Part shown: one piece after another, positions 48,116 to 58,700 of the stretch
How positions within the stretch are numbered: the stretch's first letter is position 1
How the letters are laid out: every line of letters starts with the position of its first letter
From: an uncultured cyanobacterium
GTDB lineage: Bacteria > Cyanobacteriota > Cyanobacteriia > CACIAM-69d
Assembly: GCA_937883785.1 (NCBI GenBank)
Contig: CALGDE010000115.1
Coordinates: forward strand, 1-64,000
Direction of reading: 5' to 3'
DNA length: 64,000 bases
Program-made: the position numbers and the translations under genes
Notes under the pieces: model-generated
The model's database searches: none
What the model was told of the DNA's origin: nothing
What the model saw: only the letters and a program-made list of their open reading frames with translations

Positions 48116-48189
48116 ACCTTTATCTTCTCTATGCCAAGGGGTTAATCAGCCATGGCAGCGCCGAGCAAAAAAAATAACCCTCCGGCTCA

Positions 48190-48208
48190 GCCAGCAAAAT
48201 TAGCTGGC
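48190..48208 (-). terminator. Possible nblA terminator
   Basis: A 6-bp stem, GCCAGC and GCTGGC, with a 7-nt loop, 50 bp after the nblA stop. On the minus strand a T8 run follows about 17 bases later. The distance makes it weak. Confidence 0.35.
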
Positions 48209-48259
48209 GGCAAAAGGGCAGAAGATATTTTGTTGTGTCGAGTTTATTCACCCAGGCGC

Positions 48260-48451
48260 TTAAATGGTCATGCTGGCGTCGTTCCGCTCCTGACGAATAA
48301 ATTCTTTATAGAAATTCTCGCGAACCATCATTTGCCGATAAAGCTCCACTAGGAAGTGGCGAGCCTGCTCACCATCGAGTTTGTCAACCTGACTTTCAAA
48401 AGACCGAAGAGTGAACTTCTGCTCCAAGGATAGGTTCATGGCGTTTTCCAT
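48260..48451 (-). CDS. nblA: Phycobilisome degradation protein NblA
   Basis: A 63-residue adaptor that triggers phycobilisome breakdown during nitrogen or other starvation by linking phycobiliproteins to the Clp protease. The complete helical hairpin is present: LSLEQKFTLRSFESQVDKLD, GEQARHFLVELYRQMMVREN, FYKEFIRQE. The ATG has AGAGGTGAG six bases upstream. A perfect NtcA box lies 64-77 bp upstream, in line with induction by nitrogen limitation. A strain with nblA is expected to have phycobilisomes. Confidence 0.95.
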   Translation of the reverse strand: MENAMNLSLEQKFTLRSFESQVDKLDGEQARHFLVELYRQMMVRENFYKEFIRQERNDASMTI

Positions 48452-48514
48452 AAATACTCACCTCTGCTCTAGTGTTATTTGTTGCGGCGACAAAAATAAA
48501 CGCCAACGTCACTA

Positions 48515-48528
48515 CGTAACTGAAACTA
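48515..48528 (-). promoter_or_regulatory. NtcA-binding site upstream of nblA
   Basis: GTAACTGAAACTAC is an exact GTA-N8-TAC, the NtcA consensus, 64-77 bp before the nblA ATG. A TATTTT -10-like hexamer lies 17 bp downstream on the minus strand, slightly closer than the usual 22-23 bp. Confidence 0.7.
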
Positions 48529-49320
48529 CTTAGTAACTGCGACCCCCTGGACATTTACCCCGAGAAGAAGGTTTAACCCCCTCCAACGGGTGCCTAGCAA
48601 CGGTCTTTTTCCCGCCTTTGCGCCAGAATCCTGACCTTAAATCAGGGCTCTTTTGCGTTCTGTGGCTCCCATATTATTACACTATTTAAATAAAAATTGA
48701 CAAATTGCATACCGTTCTGATTTTGTTCGCCTTGAACCTTTCGGGCGATCACTGGTCAAAATGCCACAAAAGCATCGTCCCTCAGCAACGGTTCAAATAT
48801 TGCTGTTTTATCGCTGCAAAGTTATTCCAAGGAGATTGCCACCTGGGCAACAGTTAGGCGTCTCCTCGACGGGGTGCAACTTGGGAAACATATAAATACC
48901 TTTTAAATATCTTTGTGCACAAAACCGCGCTTACATAACCCTCTGTGGGCTGAGAACGTATCAAAACCTTACGGATTCAGGACTTTTCCCACAGACCAAT
49001 ACAAGCCATAACAAGAGGTCGGGATTGTCCAAAGTCGAGATTAGAATGGCAGCATCTCATCAATGATTGAACTCACCGAGAAACCGTAAAACGCTGCTTC
49101 GCCTTTTGTTTTTTAACTTTCGGGCGTAGTCACCGACCGAGAACATCGCTCGTACTCTTTTTTAATGCAGCGATTGGGTAGGAGTCTGCTTTAGGGAAGA
49201 TTGTCGGAAGCTGAGCCCACTTCGTGGGATTTTGCAGCGCAGTTCTGGTTTACGTCGCTGTCCTTTTCGGATTCGCAACGGCATCAGCGTGAGCTCATCG
49301 TGGTGGGTGATTTGGGATGG

Positions 49321-49349
49321 AAGGGCGCTAGGTCAGCGTCCTTTTTTTT
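49321..49349 (+). terminator. Orphan plus-strand rho-independent terminator
   Basis: AAGGGCGCT pairs with AGCGTCCTT (9 bp, one G-U), with loop AGGTC and then a T8 run. The nearest plus-strand gene upstream is more than 3 kb away, so it must end an unannotated transcript or be accidental. Confidence 0.75.
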
Positions 49350-49403
49350 GTCTCGTTTTTGTCCGCTCAAAACAGCACGCAAAACATATCTCGACAACGG
49401 TTT

Positions 49404-49428
49404 GCGCAAGGGGTTGCCCCCCTTGCGC
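49404..49428. other. Stable hairpin downstream of hmpF
   Basis: A 10-bp perfect stem, GCGCAAGGGG with CCCCTTGCGC, and a 5-nt loop, about 95 bp after the hmpF stop. No T-run follows on either strand; it may protect or end the hmpF message. Confidence 0.55.
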
Positions 49429-49521
49429 ATGTTAAATTCAGCGACAGCCACCACATGACGACAGGCCGCATAACGCGAGGTAAAGCACGTGCGTCTTGAT
49501 TCGCCCCAAGGGAAATACTTT

Positions 49522-51222
49522 TTAGGCGAGGGACGCAACAATAGACTGGATTTGAGCGATCGCCCCTTGTTGAGCCTCTGACGGTCCCACAGCGCCCTCT
49601 AAATTCTCTAGGAGTGACCGAAGATGCTCTTGCAACCCATCCAGCTGATCCTGAGTGGGCTGAACAATATCGTCGGTTAAGGAAACCTTGCCCTGTAAAT
49701 CTCCAAGGTTCTTCTGCTGCTCCAAAAGTTGGTTTGAACGTGCCTGTAGCTCTCCCCAGCTTGCGGCTCGCTCTCCCTCACGCTCATTAAGCTGAATTTC
49801 CACCGACTCCACTTCTGACTTCAAAGTGGCGATCGCCCCATCCAAAGAGTCACGCTCTCCCTCCAGCTTTTCAATGGCTGCTGTCACCTCACCAACAACC
49901 GGCGTTAGGTCCACAGCACCGTCGCCTCCCTTTGGGGACAGCCCCTGGCGCTTACGCAATACCCCTTCATTCAGGTGGAATACCTCTTCACGCTCATTTA
50001 AATTGCGGCGAATTCCCAGCAAAGACTCGTTGAGTTTGTCATAGCTCTCTTTTTCATCGGCGAGCTCTGGCTCCATGGCAATGCGGTCATATTCGTTCGC
50101 CTGGTTCATCTTTTCCTGAACCTCTTGAATCGCCTCCTGCTGGTATCCCAACTCCTCTTCCTGATCTTTCACAAACTGGGACATCTTATCCAAGTCTCGC
50201 TTCAGCTCCCCCACCATCTTCTCCAGCTCACCCAGGTCCATCGCCTCCAGCGCAGCAATGTCCACTTTGTCTGACGTGGTCACTTCGCCCGCCGCCAAAC
50301 GGTCCAGCGTTTCCTTTAACTGCTGCTGCCCCTGAATCCGTAGTTCCAACTCTTCCTTCTTCGCGCCCATTTTCTCCAGGGACACCTGCTTTGCCCGCAG
50401 CTCACTTTGATCCCCAGCCAAGGCTAAACCATCATTGCGCCACGAATCGAGGGCATCATTAAGGGCTTGGACTTCCGCATCTATCCACCCCTGCAATTCC
50501 GACAAGCTTTGCCGCTCAGCTTCAATAGCCTCCCAACGTCCTGCCAAGATAGTTCCTTGGGCTTCAGCAATTTGTAAGCAAGTTTCCACCGCCGGACGCA
50601 AGGACGACGCATCACCGCCCGCTGCAATTTGCTGGGTGAGGTTTTGAAGAGTCTGGGCCTGTTGCGGATCCAGGCTAGGGGTGTCCTGAATTTGCGATCG
50701 CTCTTGCTCCAACCGCTGCTGCTCCCCCCGCAGCTGATCCCAAGCTTGCTTAAGCTCCTGATTTTTATGCTCAATCTCCTGATTAAGCCGTCCTGCTTCC
50801 TGGCGCTGCCGTTCTAAATTCTGGCTCTCCTGTTGAATCTGCTCCAGCTCCTCTCGCCGGGATTCCATTTCCATTTCTCGACGGTTAAGCTCCTGACTTT
50901 GAAAAGTCAGGGACTCCATCCACTGTTGAATCTCTTCTTCCTTACTTTTCGATTTTTCCTGCTGCCGAGAGTAGCTTTGCAGCAGCGTTACCAGTTGCCG
51001 TGCCCCTTCCTTAATGCGCTGGGCGCGGCGATCGCCGCCGCTGCCCACCACCTCCACCATGACCAAGGAGCCGTCTTTGTGGTTGCCAATATCATCAACA
51101 GCGATCGCTGGCTCATTACTAGCCGCATTCCACTGATCACCTTTCTGACAAGCCAGTAGCTTCAGCTCTGCCTTGCTGCCCATCAGTCCACGCTTTTGGA
51201 CGACCTCTGCTAAATACAGCAC
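49522..51222 (-). CDS. hmpF: Pilus motility taxis protein HmpF
   Basis: A 566-residue coiled-coil protein. The N-terminal 90 residues (LYLAEVVQKRGLMGSKAELKLLACQ, WNAASNEPAIAVDD) are the conserved HmpF head. Residues 95-280 and much of the rest are long heptad-type coiled coil, rich in Glu, Gln, Leu and Arg. In filamentous cyanobacteria HmpF is needed for gliding and hormogonium motility and shows polar dynamics with the type IV pilus system. It starts at GTG 51222. It is divergent from the taxis operon, 1.16 kb away, supporting a joint role in pilus-driven taxis. Confidence 0.9.
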   Translation of the reverse strand: MLYLAEVVQKRGLMGSKAELKLLACQKGDQWNAASNEPAIAVDDIGNHKDGSLVMVEVVGSGGDRRAQRIKEGARQLVTLLQSYSRQQEKSKSKEEEIQQWMESLTFQSQELNRREMEMESRREELEQIQQESQNLERQRQEAGRLNQEIEHKNQELKQAWDQLRGEQQRLEQERSQIQDTPSLDPQQAQTLQNLTQQIAAGGDASSLRPAVETCLQIAEAQGTILAGRWEAIEAERQSLSELQGWIDAEVQALNDALDSWRNDGLALAGDQSELRAKQVSLEKMGAKKEELELRIQGQQQLKETLDRLAAGEVTTSDKVDIAALEAMDLGELEKMVGELKRDLDKMSQFVKDQEEELGYQQEAIQEVQEKMNQANEYDRIAMEPELADEKESYDKLNESLLGIRRNLNEREEVFHLNEGVLRKRQGLSPKGGDGAVDLTPVVGEVTAAIEKLEGERDSLDGAIATLKSEVESVEIQLNEREGERAASWGELQARSNQLLEQQKNLGDLQGKVSLTDDIVQPTQDQLDGLQEHLRSLLENLEGAVGPSEAQQGAIAQIQSIVASLA

Positions 51223-52200
51223 GCTGCCCTTACCTCTTTCGTCATATTCAGTGGTGTTCGGCGGCTAAACTTAGCCTTACCAAAGCTAGGTTCTAATCTA
51301 GCCCTCATACTTCGTGCGTCAGGATTTACCCTTCCCCAACGCCACACTCTATCCCACCAACCCTTGTGCTTCGACAACATTATAAGAGTGCCTCTTAGGT
51401 AGCTGCTCTAAGGACACAAAAATGTCATCGTAAGTCGAGTTTATGGCTAGCTAAGCGTCTGACTCAATGCCAAAACTTTCTGAAGGCCAAAACTTTCATG
51501 TCAAGCTTCTTGGCTAATTGGAACAGGGTCAACGAATTACCTTGGTTGAGGAAAATTCACTATTCCCAAACTCTGATCTTTCTTGATCCTTGGCCAAGTG
51601 AGCCATGGGGGTTGCCGTTATCCACTCTAGCAATTCCCACCTGCCACTGTATAGACCGATCTTGGACGTCCATCAAAGTCCCAATTACCGTTTTTAGCCC
51701 TATGGATTGCCACCCTAGCCCTCATTCCAGCTTCGCGATCAAGACCAATGAAAAGGTTACAATTGTAGGCAAGCAATTTTAAGGAACATCGCGAGCTAAT
51801 AAGGGTTAACCCAAGGGGGCATCCACGCAAGATTCAGCTCGGTGCAAGTTTCAGCTTGGTAACTGCTGTGGCTTTCATCTTTCAAGCTTCTTCATCCCAG
51901 GGAGTATTTATTTTCCACCACGAGCAGCTTTCAGAGCCCAGCCATAACAAACATTAGGCAGTGGAATCCAGCCACTTAGTTCAATAGGTGCAACTTAGTT
52001 CAACAGGTGCAAAGGTTGCTGCTTATTCCGCACGAATTTCAGTTTTAAAGGCTCAATTTTGCAATCCTTAAACAGAAAAGACTGAAAAAAGCATTTACTG
52101 GGAAAAATAGCGTTGTGTGCGCAGTCGAAAGTTGCGAATGCGAGGATTGGCACAGGAGAAGCGTAGATGGAAATAATTTGGGTGGTATTAGCTGAGTCTC
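51223..52200. other. Divergent upstream region of hmpF and the taxis operon
   Basis: Nearly 1 kb without a credible gene, expected to hold both promoters. It contains a 19-bp tandem duplication at 51974-52011 and ends at miniature element copy 5. Confidence 0.5.
51974..52011. repeat. 19-bp tandem duplication
   Basis: ACTTAGTTCAATAGGTGCA at 51974-51992 is repeated at 51993-52011 with one change (T to C). Confidence 0.85.
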
Positions 52201-52329
52201 TAGGGCGTGTGCTCAGTTAAGCGCCAGAAGCTTCACACAGTGGGGAGTGCACACCCTAGAGACTCAAAAGTCTAGGGGCTGTAGCCCTCGTTATTATCGG
52301 GTTTGAGGTTTAACTGGGCACAGCCCCTA
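52201..52329 (+). mobile_element. Miniature inverted-repeat element, copy 5
   Basis: The best-preserved copy, 129 bp. The left end is TAGGGCGTGTGCTCAGTTAA, and the right end in reverse complement is TAGGGGCTGTGCCCAGTTAA. The interior has GCGCCAGAAGCTTCACAC, a short palindrome GACTCAAAAGTC and GGGGCTGTAGCCC. Both ends abut TA. It lies 50 bp before the ATG of the PATAN-REC gene. Confidence 0.8.
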
Positions 52330-52378
52330 CTTCGAGGGATTTCTCGCGTTTTCTGACTCCTACTTTTATCGTAAAGCC

Positions 52379-53611
52379 ATGCAAGGTAACCTCAACGAAA
52401 TTGATATTCGCAGCATCCTCCAGCTTATTCAGTTGGGGCAGCGCACAGGGGAGCTTTTTGTTGAGACCTACCAGCCGACCGGGACGGTCTATGATCGCCA
52501 CTTGGTTGACGGGCGATCCCCTTGGGAACGGCGAAGCTGCTGGTTTGTATTTTTTCTTAACGGACGCATTGTGTATGCCACTAGTGCTGAACAGGGAACC
52601 CAGCGCCTTAAGGATTACTTGGGACGCTATGGGCTAGAAGAAGAGCTGGACAGCGCCAAAGGATCAGCCGACCTAACGGTGGGAGGCAACCCAGAATATA
52701 GCTGTTTGTGGATGCTTTTGGAGCAGCATCGCTTGGACCCAGCCCAGGGACGCACCATCTTAGACGGTATGATCCGCGAAACTCTCTTTGATCTGCTAAG
52801 TCTGCACTCGGGCACTTTTGCATTTGAAATTGGCCCCGCCCTTGCCCCTCAGCTCACCACCTTTGATACGGGACAGTTAGCAGCCCAATGTTTGAAGCAA
52901 GTGCAGCAGTGGAAACAGTTTTATCCTCATATCCAGTCGCCCGATCAATGTCCCTTATTGGTGGAGCGGGACGACGTGCAGGAGCGGCTGGCGGAACAAA
53001 CCTTTAAAACCCTAAGCGATTGGGCAACGGGGGCGATCGCAATCCGTAAAATCGCCCGCACTCGCAACCGCGACATTCCCACGGTGGCACGAGTCATAAT
53101 GCCCTACGTTCAACAGGGCATTATTCAATTAATCGACCCACCAACGGCCCGGGTGGAGCTGGATCGAAAAGCCGTTGCCCAGAGACAAAGTGGAGCACCG
53201 TTGGTCGCCTGTGTGGAAGACAGCCAAACCGTGCGCCAGGCGATCGAAAAAACCCTTCAGGTGTTGGGCTATCGAACCGCTGGCTATCCCGGCCCCATTT
53301 CAGCGCTAGGGGCGCTATTTGATGTGCGTCCTGACTTGATCCTCTGCGATATTTCCATGCCGGAGCTAGATGGTTACGAACTGTGCGCCATGTTGCGCCA
53401 GTCCAGCATTTTTCGCCGCACGCCTATCGTGATGCTGACCGGGTTAGACGGATTTTTGGATCGTATCCATGCCAGAACCGTCGGGGCCACCGACTATTTA
53501 ACTAAGCCTTTTAAAAAGCACGAGTTACGAGCACTGGTGGAACGCTACGCCGGTCCTGCTCATTTGGAAACTTTTTCCACCTCCATAGAGCTGGGGGCAG
53601 TTACCAATTAG
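52379..53611 (+). CDS. PATAN-domain response regulator (PilG/PatA-like)
   Basis: A 410-residue regulator. The N-terminal PATAN/DUF4388 domain (about 1-250) begins GNLNEIDIRSILQLIQLGQRTGELFVE, with WFVFFLNGRIVYATS. The C-terminal receiver (about 275-395) has CVEDSQTVRQAI, phospho-Asp324 in LILCDISMPELDGYE, VMLTGLDG and the conserved Lys in YLTKPFKKHEL. PATAN regulators control phototaxis direction by acting on pilus motor ATPases, and this gene heads the usual PilG-H-I-J-L order. It is divergent from hmpF; a 926-bp gap separates it from the next gene. Confidence 0.88.
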   Translation: MQGNLNEIDIRSILQLIQLGQRTGELFVETYQPTGTVYDRHLVDGRSPWERRSCWFVFFLNGRIVYATSAEQGTQRLKDYLGRYGLEEELDSAKGSADLTVGGNPEYSCLWMLLEQHRLDPAQGRTILDGMIRETLFDLLSLHSGTFAFEIGPALAPQLTTFDTGQLAAQCLKQVQQWKQFYPHIQSPDQCPLLVERDDVQERLAEQTFKTLSDWATGAIAIRKIARTRNRDIPTVARVIMPYVQQGIIQLIDPPTARVELDRKAVAQRQSGAPLVACVEDSQTVRQAIEKTLQVLGYRTAGYPGPISALGALFDVRPDLILCDISMPELDGYELCAMLRQSSIFRRTPIVMLTGLDGFLDRIHARTVGATDYLTKPFKKHELRALVERYAGPAHLETFSTSIELGAVTN

Positions 53612-54537
53612 GCTCAAGAACCACCATTAACTGTTAACTATTGGGCTCCTCTATCTTTTTTCTTCTTGTCTAAATTAACGGTATTGACTGCCTAGGAATT
53701 GTTGTTGTCCATAGCCAGTTCGAGAAAAGTAAAGCAATTTTGATACGTTCGATCAAAACTGAATTCGCACTATTGGCTTTGCCAACGATTTATTCGCGAT
53801 ACCCCTCAGTGCCCGCAGATTGTTCTATTGGTTGAAGAGCTAGTTCAAGAGCTGACCATAAAACTTCAAAGCCACTAGCTTTATAGGCTTCAGTTCTCAA
53901 CATTATTTTATGTTGAAAAAAGTGTGTACATTACCACGCACCGTTTTGGCACTTGTTTACTGATGGCAGATCCTAGCCCCCCTATCACTGCGATATGACG
54001 ATGGAACTTCAGAGGACTACTTAAGCGGAGCTAGCGGAAATTTGGAGAGTACCCGTGGAGCTGAGTCAAAGCTCAATTTCAGCGTCCTGTTCCATCCCCT
54101 AAAACGCTGATTTTCGTGGGCGCTTCCATGGGCTTCTTATTTAGAGAATCTAGGGGCGGTCCCGTCGACAACCTGTTAGAGTAGACCTGCTATGCCTAAG
54201 TGAACATTTATCACAAAAGCATATGGCGACTACAGGCTAAGTGCCCCCCTTAAGTTTTTACAGAAGTGGATCTGTGTAAAACAGTCCATGGTGGTTGTCT
54301 CACAGCTCCACCATTACCCCATTGTTCGACTTAGTGTTTTAAGGGCTTAGCGATTGACGTATTGAATTGGAGTATTTAGGCAGCGTAGGGTTCTTTTGCA
54401 CCTACTTTTACCTAGGGTGCTTAAGGTCTCCGGTTTAACGTTTAAATTTGCCACTGCCATTTTTGTTGCCGCCTAGGTTATCTTGGGGCGGGTTCGGTTA
54501 GCACTTCCCCTTTAAGAAGGGACAAGTTCAAGTCACT
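53612..54537. other. Long intergenic gap inside the taxis locus
   Basis: 926 bp between the PATAN-REC and CheY-like genes with no credible gene, strong hairpin or repeat. Its length suggests a separate promoter for the downstream genes. Confidence 0.5.
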
Positions 54538-54903
54538 ATGAGCACAGTCTTAGTTGTTGAAGATAGCATCGCCCAGCGGGAGATGATCACGGAGCTTCTC
54601 CAGGGAAGTGGGCTGACTGTCAGTATGGCCGGGGACGGCGTTGAGGCCTTAGAAAGCTTACAAAAGCAAAAACCAGATTTGGTTGTATTGGATATTGTGA
54701 TGCCTCGAATGAATGGTTACGAGGTGTGTCGCCGCTTAAAGTCTGATCCCAGTATGCAAAAGGTGCCGGTGGTGATGTGCTCTTCTAAGGGAGAGGAGTT
54801 TGATCGATACTGGGGAATGAAGCAGGGAGCAGACGCGTATATTGCAAAGCCATTCCAGCCAAAGGAACTGGTAGGAACGGTGAAGCAGTTGTTACGGGGA
54901 TAA
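54538..54903 (+). CDS. CheY-like response regulator (PilH-like)
   Basis: A 121-residue stand-alone receiver. The acidic pocket is Glu8-Asp9 (VVEDSIAQRE), the phospho-Asp is Asp52 in LVVLDIVMPRMNGYEVCRRL, followed by VVMCSSKGEEFDRYWGMKQG and Lys104 in YIAKPFQPKEL. The absence of an output domain suggests it acts by protein contact, either on the pilus machinery or as a phosphate sink. ATG start at 54538. Confidence 0.93.
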   Translation: MSTVLVVEDSIAQREMITELLQGSGLTVSMAGDGVEALESLQKQKPDLVVLDIVMPRMNGYEVCRRLKSDPSMQKVPVVMCSSKGEEFDRYWGMKQGADAYIAKPFQPKELVGTVKQLLRG

Positions 54904-55129
54904 TGGGTAACCTAGCGATAGCTGTATTTTGGGCAGGCGCTTCCCTCCCTATCTACAAGGTGGCGGACCGAAAGAGCTTATTGGAAAGGCAGGCAAATTG
55001 AAACAAATAGGTTAGAACGGGCCCATTAGAGTAGGGCGATTGAAATCAATACATTAGGGGCAACTGGTTAGAAATCAAGACTAAAACCAGGGGCAACCAT
55101 TGAAGACTAATTAGGTGGTTTTGGACGTT

Positions 55130-55669
55130 ATGGTTGGTAATCCAGATTTTTTAACCGGGCGGGGACCGGAACACGCGCCAGAGTTTCAGGAGCTGGAAAG
55201 CCCTGAAGGTGAAATGCACCTGCGCTTTTTTGTGGGGGCTCAGCAGGAATTTGCACTGCCGGCGATCGCCATTAAGGAAGTCACCGAACCGTCCCCAGAG
55301 CAGATTACGCCAGTGCCTAACGTGTCGCCCCTACTGCTGGGCACATTGAACGTGCGAGGGCAGGTGCTATGGGTGGTGGATTTTGGACAATTTCTAGGGG
55401 AGTCTGTGTCGGTCACCGCAGACCGCTCTGATATTCCAGTAATTGCCATTGAAGATCAAGAAACTATGCTGGGTCTAGCGGTGACGAAAATCTCCAAGAT
55501 GGATTGGCGAGATTCGGAAGATTTGGAGCCACCCTCCGGCGCTCCCGATTCGGTGCGTCCTTTTCTAAAAGGAGAGTGGGCAGCTGACCCCCCTGGCACA
55601 GCGCCTTTACGCTTGTTAGATTATGGGGCAATCCTCCATTCCAGTCGTTGGGGTGGCTCTGACTCATAG
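55130..55669 (+). CDS. CheW-like coupling protein (PilI-like)
   Basis: About 180 residues from the ATG at 55130 (GTG five codons earlier is possible). The CheW domain shows FFVGAQQEFALPAIAIKEVT, ITPVPNVSPLLLGTLNVRGQ, VLWVVDFGQFLG and VIAIEDQETMLGLAVTKI. It couples the chemoreceptor to the CheA kinase. It is placed between the CheY-like and MCP genes, with 226 and 108 bp gaps. Confidence 0.92.
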   Translation: MVGNPDFLTGRGPEHAPEFQELESPEGEMHLRFFVGAQQEFALPAIAIKEVTEPSPEQITPVPNVSPLLLGTLNVRGQVLWVVDFGQFLGESVSVTADRSDIPVIAIEDQETMLGLAVTKISKMDWRDSEDLEPPSGAPDSVRPFLKGEWAADPPGTAPLRLLDYGAILHSSRWGGSDS

Positions 55670-55777
55670 CTAAGCTTTCTATTCACGGCAGCTGCGGCGA
55701 CGCCCCCGACAAACCTTTATTTTCAACCCTCCTTCAAGACACCTTTGCACTGAGATCCGAATTTCCGGAGACGGTAG

Positions 55778-58700
55778 ATGGCACCTAGCATGGACTACAA
55801 CCAGGAATATCAACGGGCTAATACAGCCTACGTCCAAGGGGACTATGAATCTGCCGCAGAGATTATTGATCGGCTGGTAACGGTTGAGCCTGATGATGCT
55901 AACGCCCGTTTGTTACGGGGACATATTTACTGCTACGGACTGCAGCGATATGAAGTAGCCCAAGATGACTATCAGGCGGTTCTGAATTTGACCAGTGATC
56001 CAACATTTTTGGAATACGCTCAAACGGGATTACAGGATGTGGCTCAGGGTATGGGGACTGCCGAGGGCAACGGTAGCGGCGATGCCAACGCTGATGGGCA
56101 GTTTGCAGATTTAGATTTTGACTTTGAGGACAGTGCATCCGGATTGGGAGCGGGACTGTCAACCTCTGAGTCCACCCAGGAAAACAGTGAAGATTTTGGT
56201 ATCGCCAGCTTAGATGATTTGGAGCTTGGGGATGATGTGGACACAGGGCTGAGCCTGGGACGTATAGGGGCAGCGGAAGAGGAGCTTGGGGGCGGCAGTG
56301 CAGATTTGTCTGAGTTTCAGGAGGGAGATCTGGGGAGCGCTCTAGGCGTTGATTCAGGCAGCGATTTAGGGATTGACGGCGACAGTTCCGATGATCCTTT
56401 TGCGGCGATGGTCTCCGGTGATGTTCCCGAGGAAACGGGGGACGGTGCCGGTGGCGATCCCTTTTCAGCGATGGCTGGCGGTGAAGAGGACAGCGTTGTG
56501 TCTTCGGCAGATGCAGGGTTTGCTGATGATCCTTTCGGCGTTTCTGGCGATAATCCGGGAGATGGCGGCGTTGACGATGGCAGCGGCGACTTATTGGACG
56601 CCATCGAAGGAGAAGATCCTTTTGGAAATGTTGATTCGGCAACTCCGGAGCCTTTGGGCAGTGATTTGGACGGCGAATTAGGGGGCGATTTTGACGGTGA
56701 CCTGGGGGGTGACCTAGGTAGCGATTTTGAGAGTAATTTTGGGGGTGAACTGGACGGTGGGTTAGGCGGCGACCTTGACGTGGATTCTGAAGACTTAGAC
56801 TTAGGCAGTTTGGATTTAGGATCGGACGACTTAGGGGTGAGTGATGGGACGCCAGGGGATGAGCCTGGTGGCGGTTTTGGGGAATTTGGAGAGGAGGCGT
56901 TAGCGGCAGATTTGGCAGCCGATATTCCTGAAGAAGCACTGCCCGTGGACAATAAGGAAGTTGGTGACGGAGAGGGGGATCTCGGTGGCGAACTTGGGTT
57001 CGATTCATCTTGGGACCTGGACGAAATCGATGGTCCTGGCAGCATGCAAGAGGAAGGAGGGCTGGGTAGTGATGCCTTTGCCCACCCGGACGAGGTGGAA
57101 CAAGAATTTTTGCAGGACGTGTCCTTTGCCAACAATGCGCCCTTTGGAGACCTGGACGACTCGGTGACCCTTGGCACGCCAGTTTTAGATGATGTGTCGG
57201 GGGTTATTGCTTCGGAGACGTCAGCGCCCCAGGAAGGGAGTGCTTTCGAAGAGAACTTTGGGGAAGACTTTGGTGGAGATCTTGGCGGAGAAGAGGATGC
57301 TGGCTTGGGTTTAGGGTCTGGCTTTGCCACGGAAACTGGAGATCTTGAGACAAGGGACAACGAAGGATTTGGTTCTTTAGATTTGGGGGACGAGGACCTG
57401 GGCAATGGGGACCTAGGCTTTGGGAACTTGGGGGACGACGCTTTGGGAGAAATTGGTGAGGGTCTGGACGACGGAAGCCTTAGTGCAGGGCAAAGTTCAG
57501 AGTTGATAAACGATCAACCTGGCTTTGGGAGCTTTGATGCCGATGGTTTTGATTTAGAAGGGGGGGCGGCGATCGCCACGGCGGAAGGATCTCCCGGTGA
57601 CGCGAGTGCGGCAATGGGCTCAATAGATGATGGGATGGGCAGTGGTGGTTTAGGGAGTAGTGGTGTTGCGGAAGGAGACGCCGAGGATAGCGGGTTTGGC
57701 GACGGTGGATTTGGCGACGGTGGATTTGGTGAAGAGCTGGAGGAGAACCCTTTTGGGGGAGGTGGCGGAGACAATCCCTTCGGAGATGGCGGTGGGTTTG
57801 GCGATTTTCCCGAGTCTTTTGATTTAGACAGCGAGGATAATTCGCTAGGAGATGCTTCAGCGGCGAATGCTGCTCCCAACCAAGAGCTGTCTGACGGCAG
57901 CATGTTTGGAGAAGAGGTCAGCGAGCCCAGTGTGTCATCAGGTATGTCCGTTGGTGGAGATGATCCCGCTGACGATATTTCTATTTCTAGCTTTCTCCCC
58001 GGCGGTCGCAATGCGGAAGAGTCGGACGATGGTGATCGCACAGAATTTATGACTGAGCTGATGGTGGATGAGGTGGGAGAGCTGACGCCTCCAACGGTGT
58101 CGCCCCCCCGTTCATCGTCGCCAATGCCACCTATTCCTGATGGTGAAGCGGAGGAGCGCGAGGAAACCCTGTTTATGATGCCCCAAGGGGCTGATGGGTC
58201 CGAGTTTGGAGATTTTGGCTCCATCGGCGGGCTGGACCAAGATGATGCCTTTGAGTTGGGCGATGGGAGCGATGCAGAGGCTTTTGCACCGTTGCCCGAT
58301 GAAAGTGGGCTTAGCCAGGAAGACGCTCCTCAGGAAGAGTTGAGCTCATTTATTGAGGATGGGGCGATGGGGGCGATCACGGACCCTAACGACACCTCTG
58401 GCAATGACGAAGACGCCTTTTCTATGGATGAGTTGGCGAATGATATGTCGTCTATTTCAGCAATTTCTGATTCTTCGTCGGCAGGTGGCAGCGACTTTAT
58501 GGATGACCTGGATGAGTTTGATGATCTGGGAAGTCTGCCGGATTTCAGCTTGACCAATGCCAACGCCGAGTTTGCGGGGGACGACGACGGGTTTTCTCTG
58601 GGGGATGGCGCTGGGTCTATCAGCAACTTGGCGGGCACCGGGGACAATGAGATTTTTAATATTGCCGGTGGCAGTGCGCCGGAGGAACTACTGAGTTTTG

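Larger units (their letters stand above)
48530..49521. other. Long intergenic region between nblA and hmpF
   Basis: About 1 kb with no convincing protein gene. It contains a strong plus-strand terminator at 49321-49349, a stable hairpin at 49404-49428 and the small hairpin CCCACTTCGTGGG near 49218. An unannotated small RNA is likely here. Confidence 0.5.

Noticed and set aside
49201-49458. 85-codon frame in the nblA-hmpF gap
   Set aside because: It crosses a strong terminator and a stable hairpin, and the product resembles nothing known.
51498-51782. 94-codon plus-strand frame between hmpF and the PATAN gene
   Set aside because: No domain, poor codon pattern and no ribosome site.
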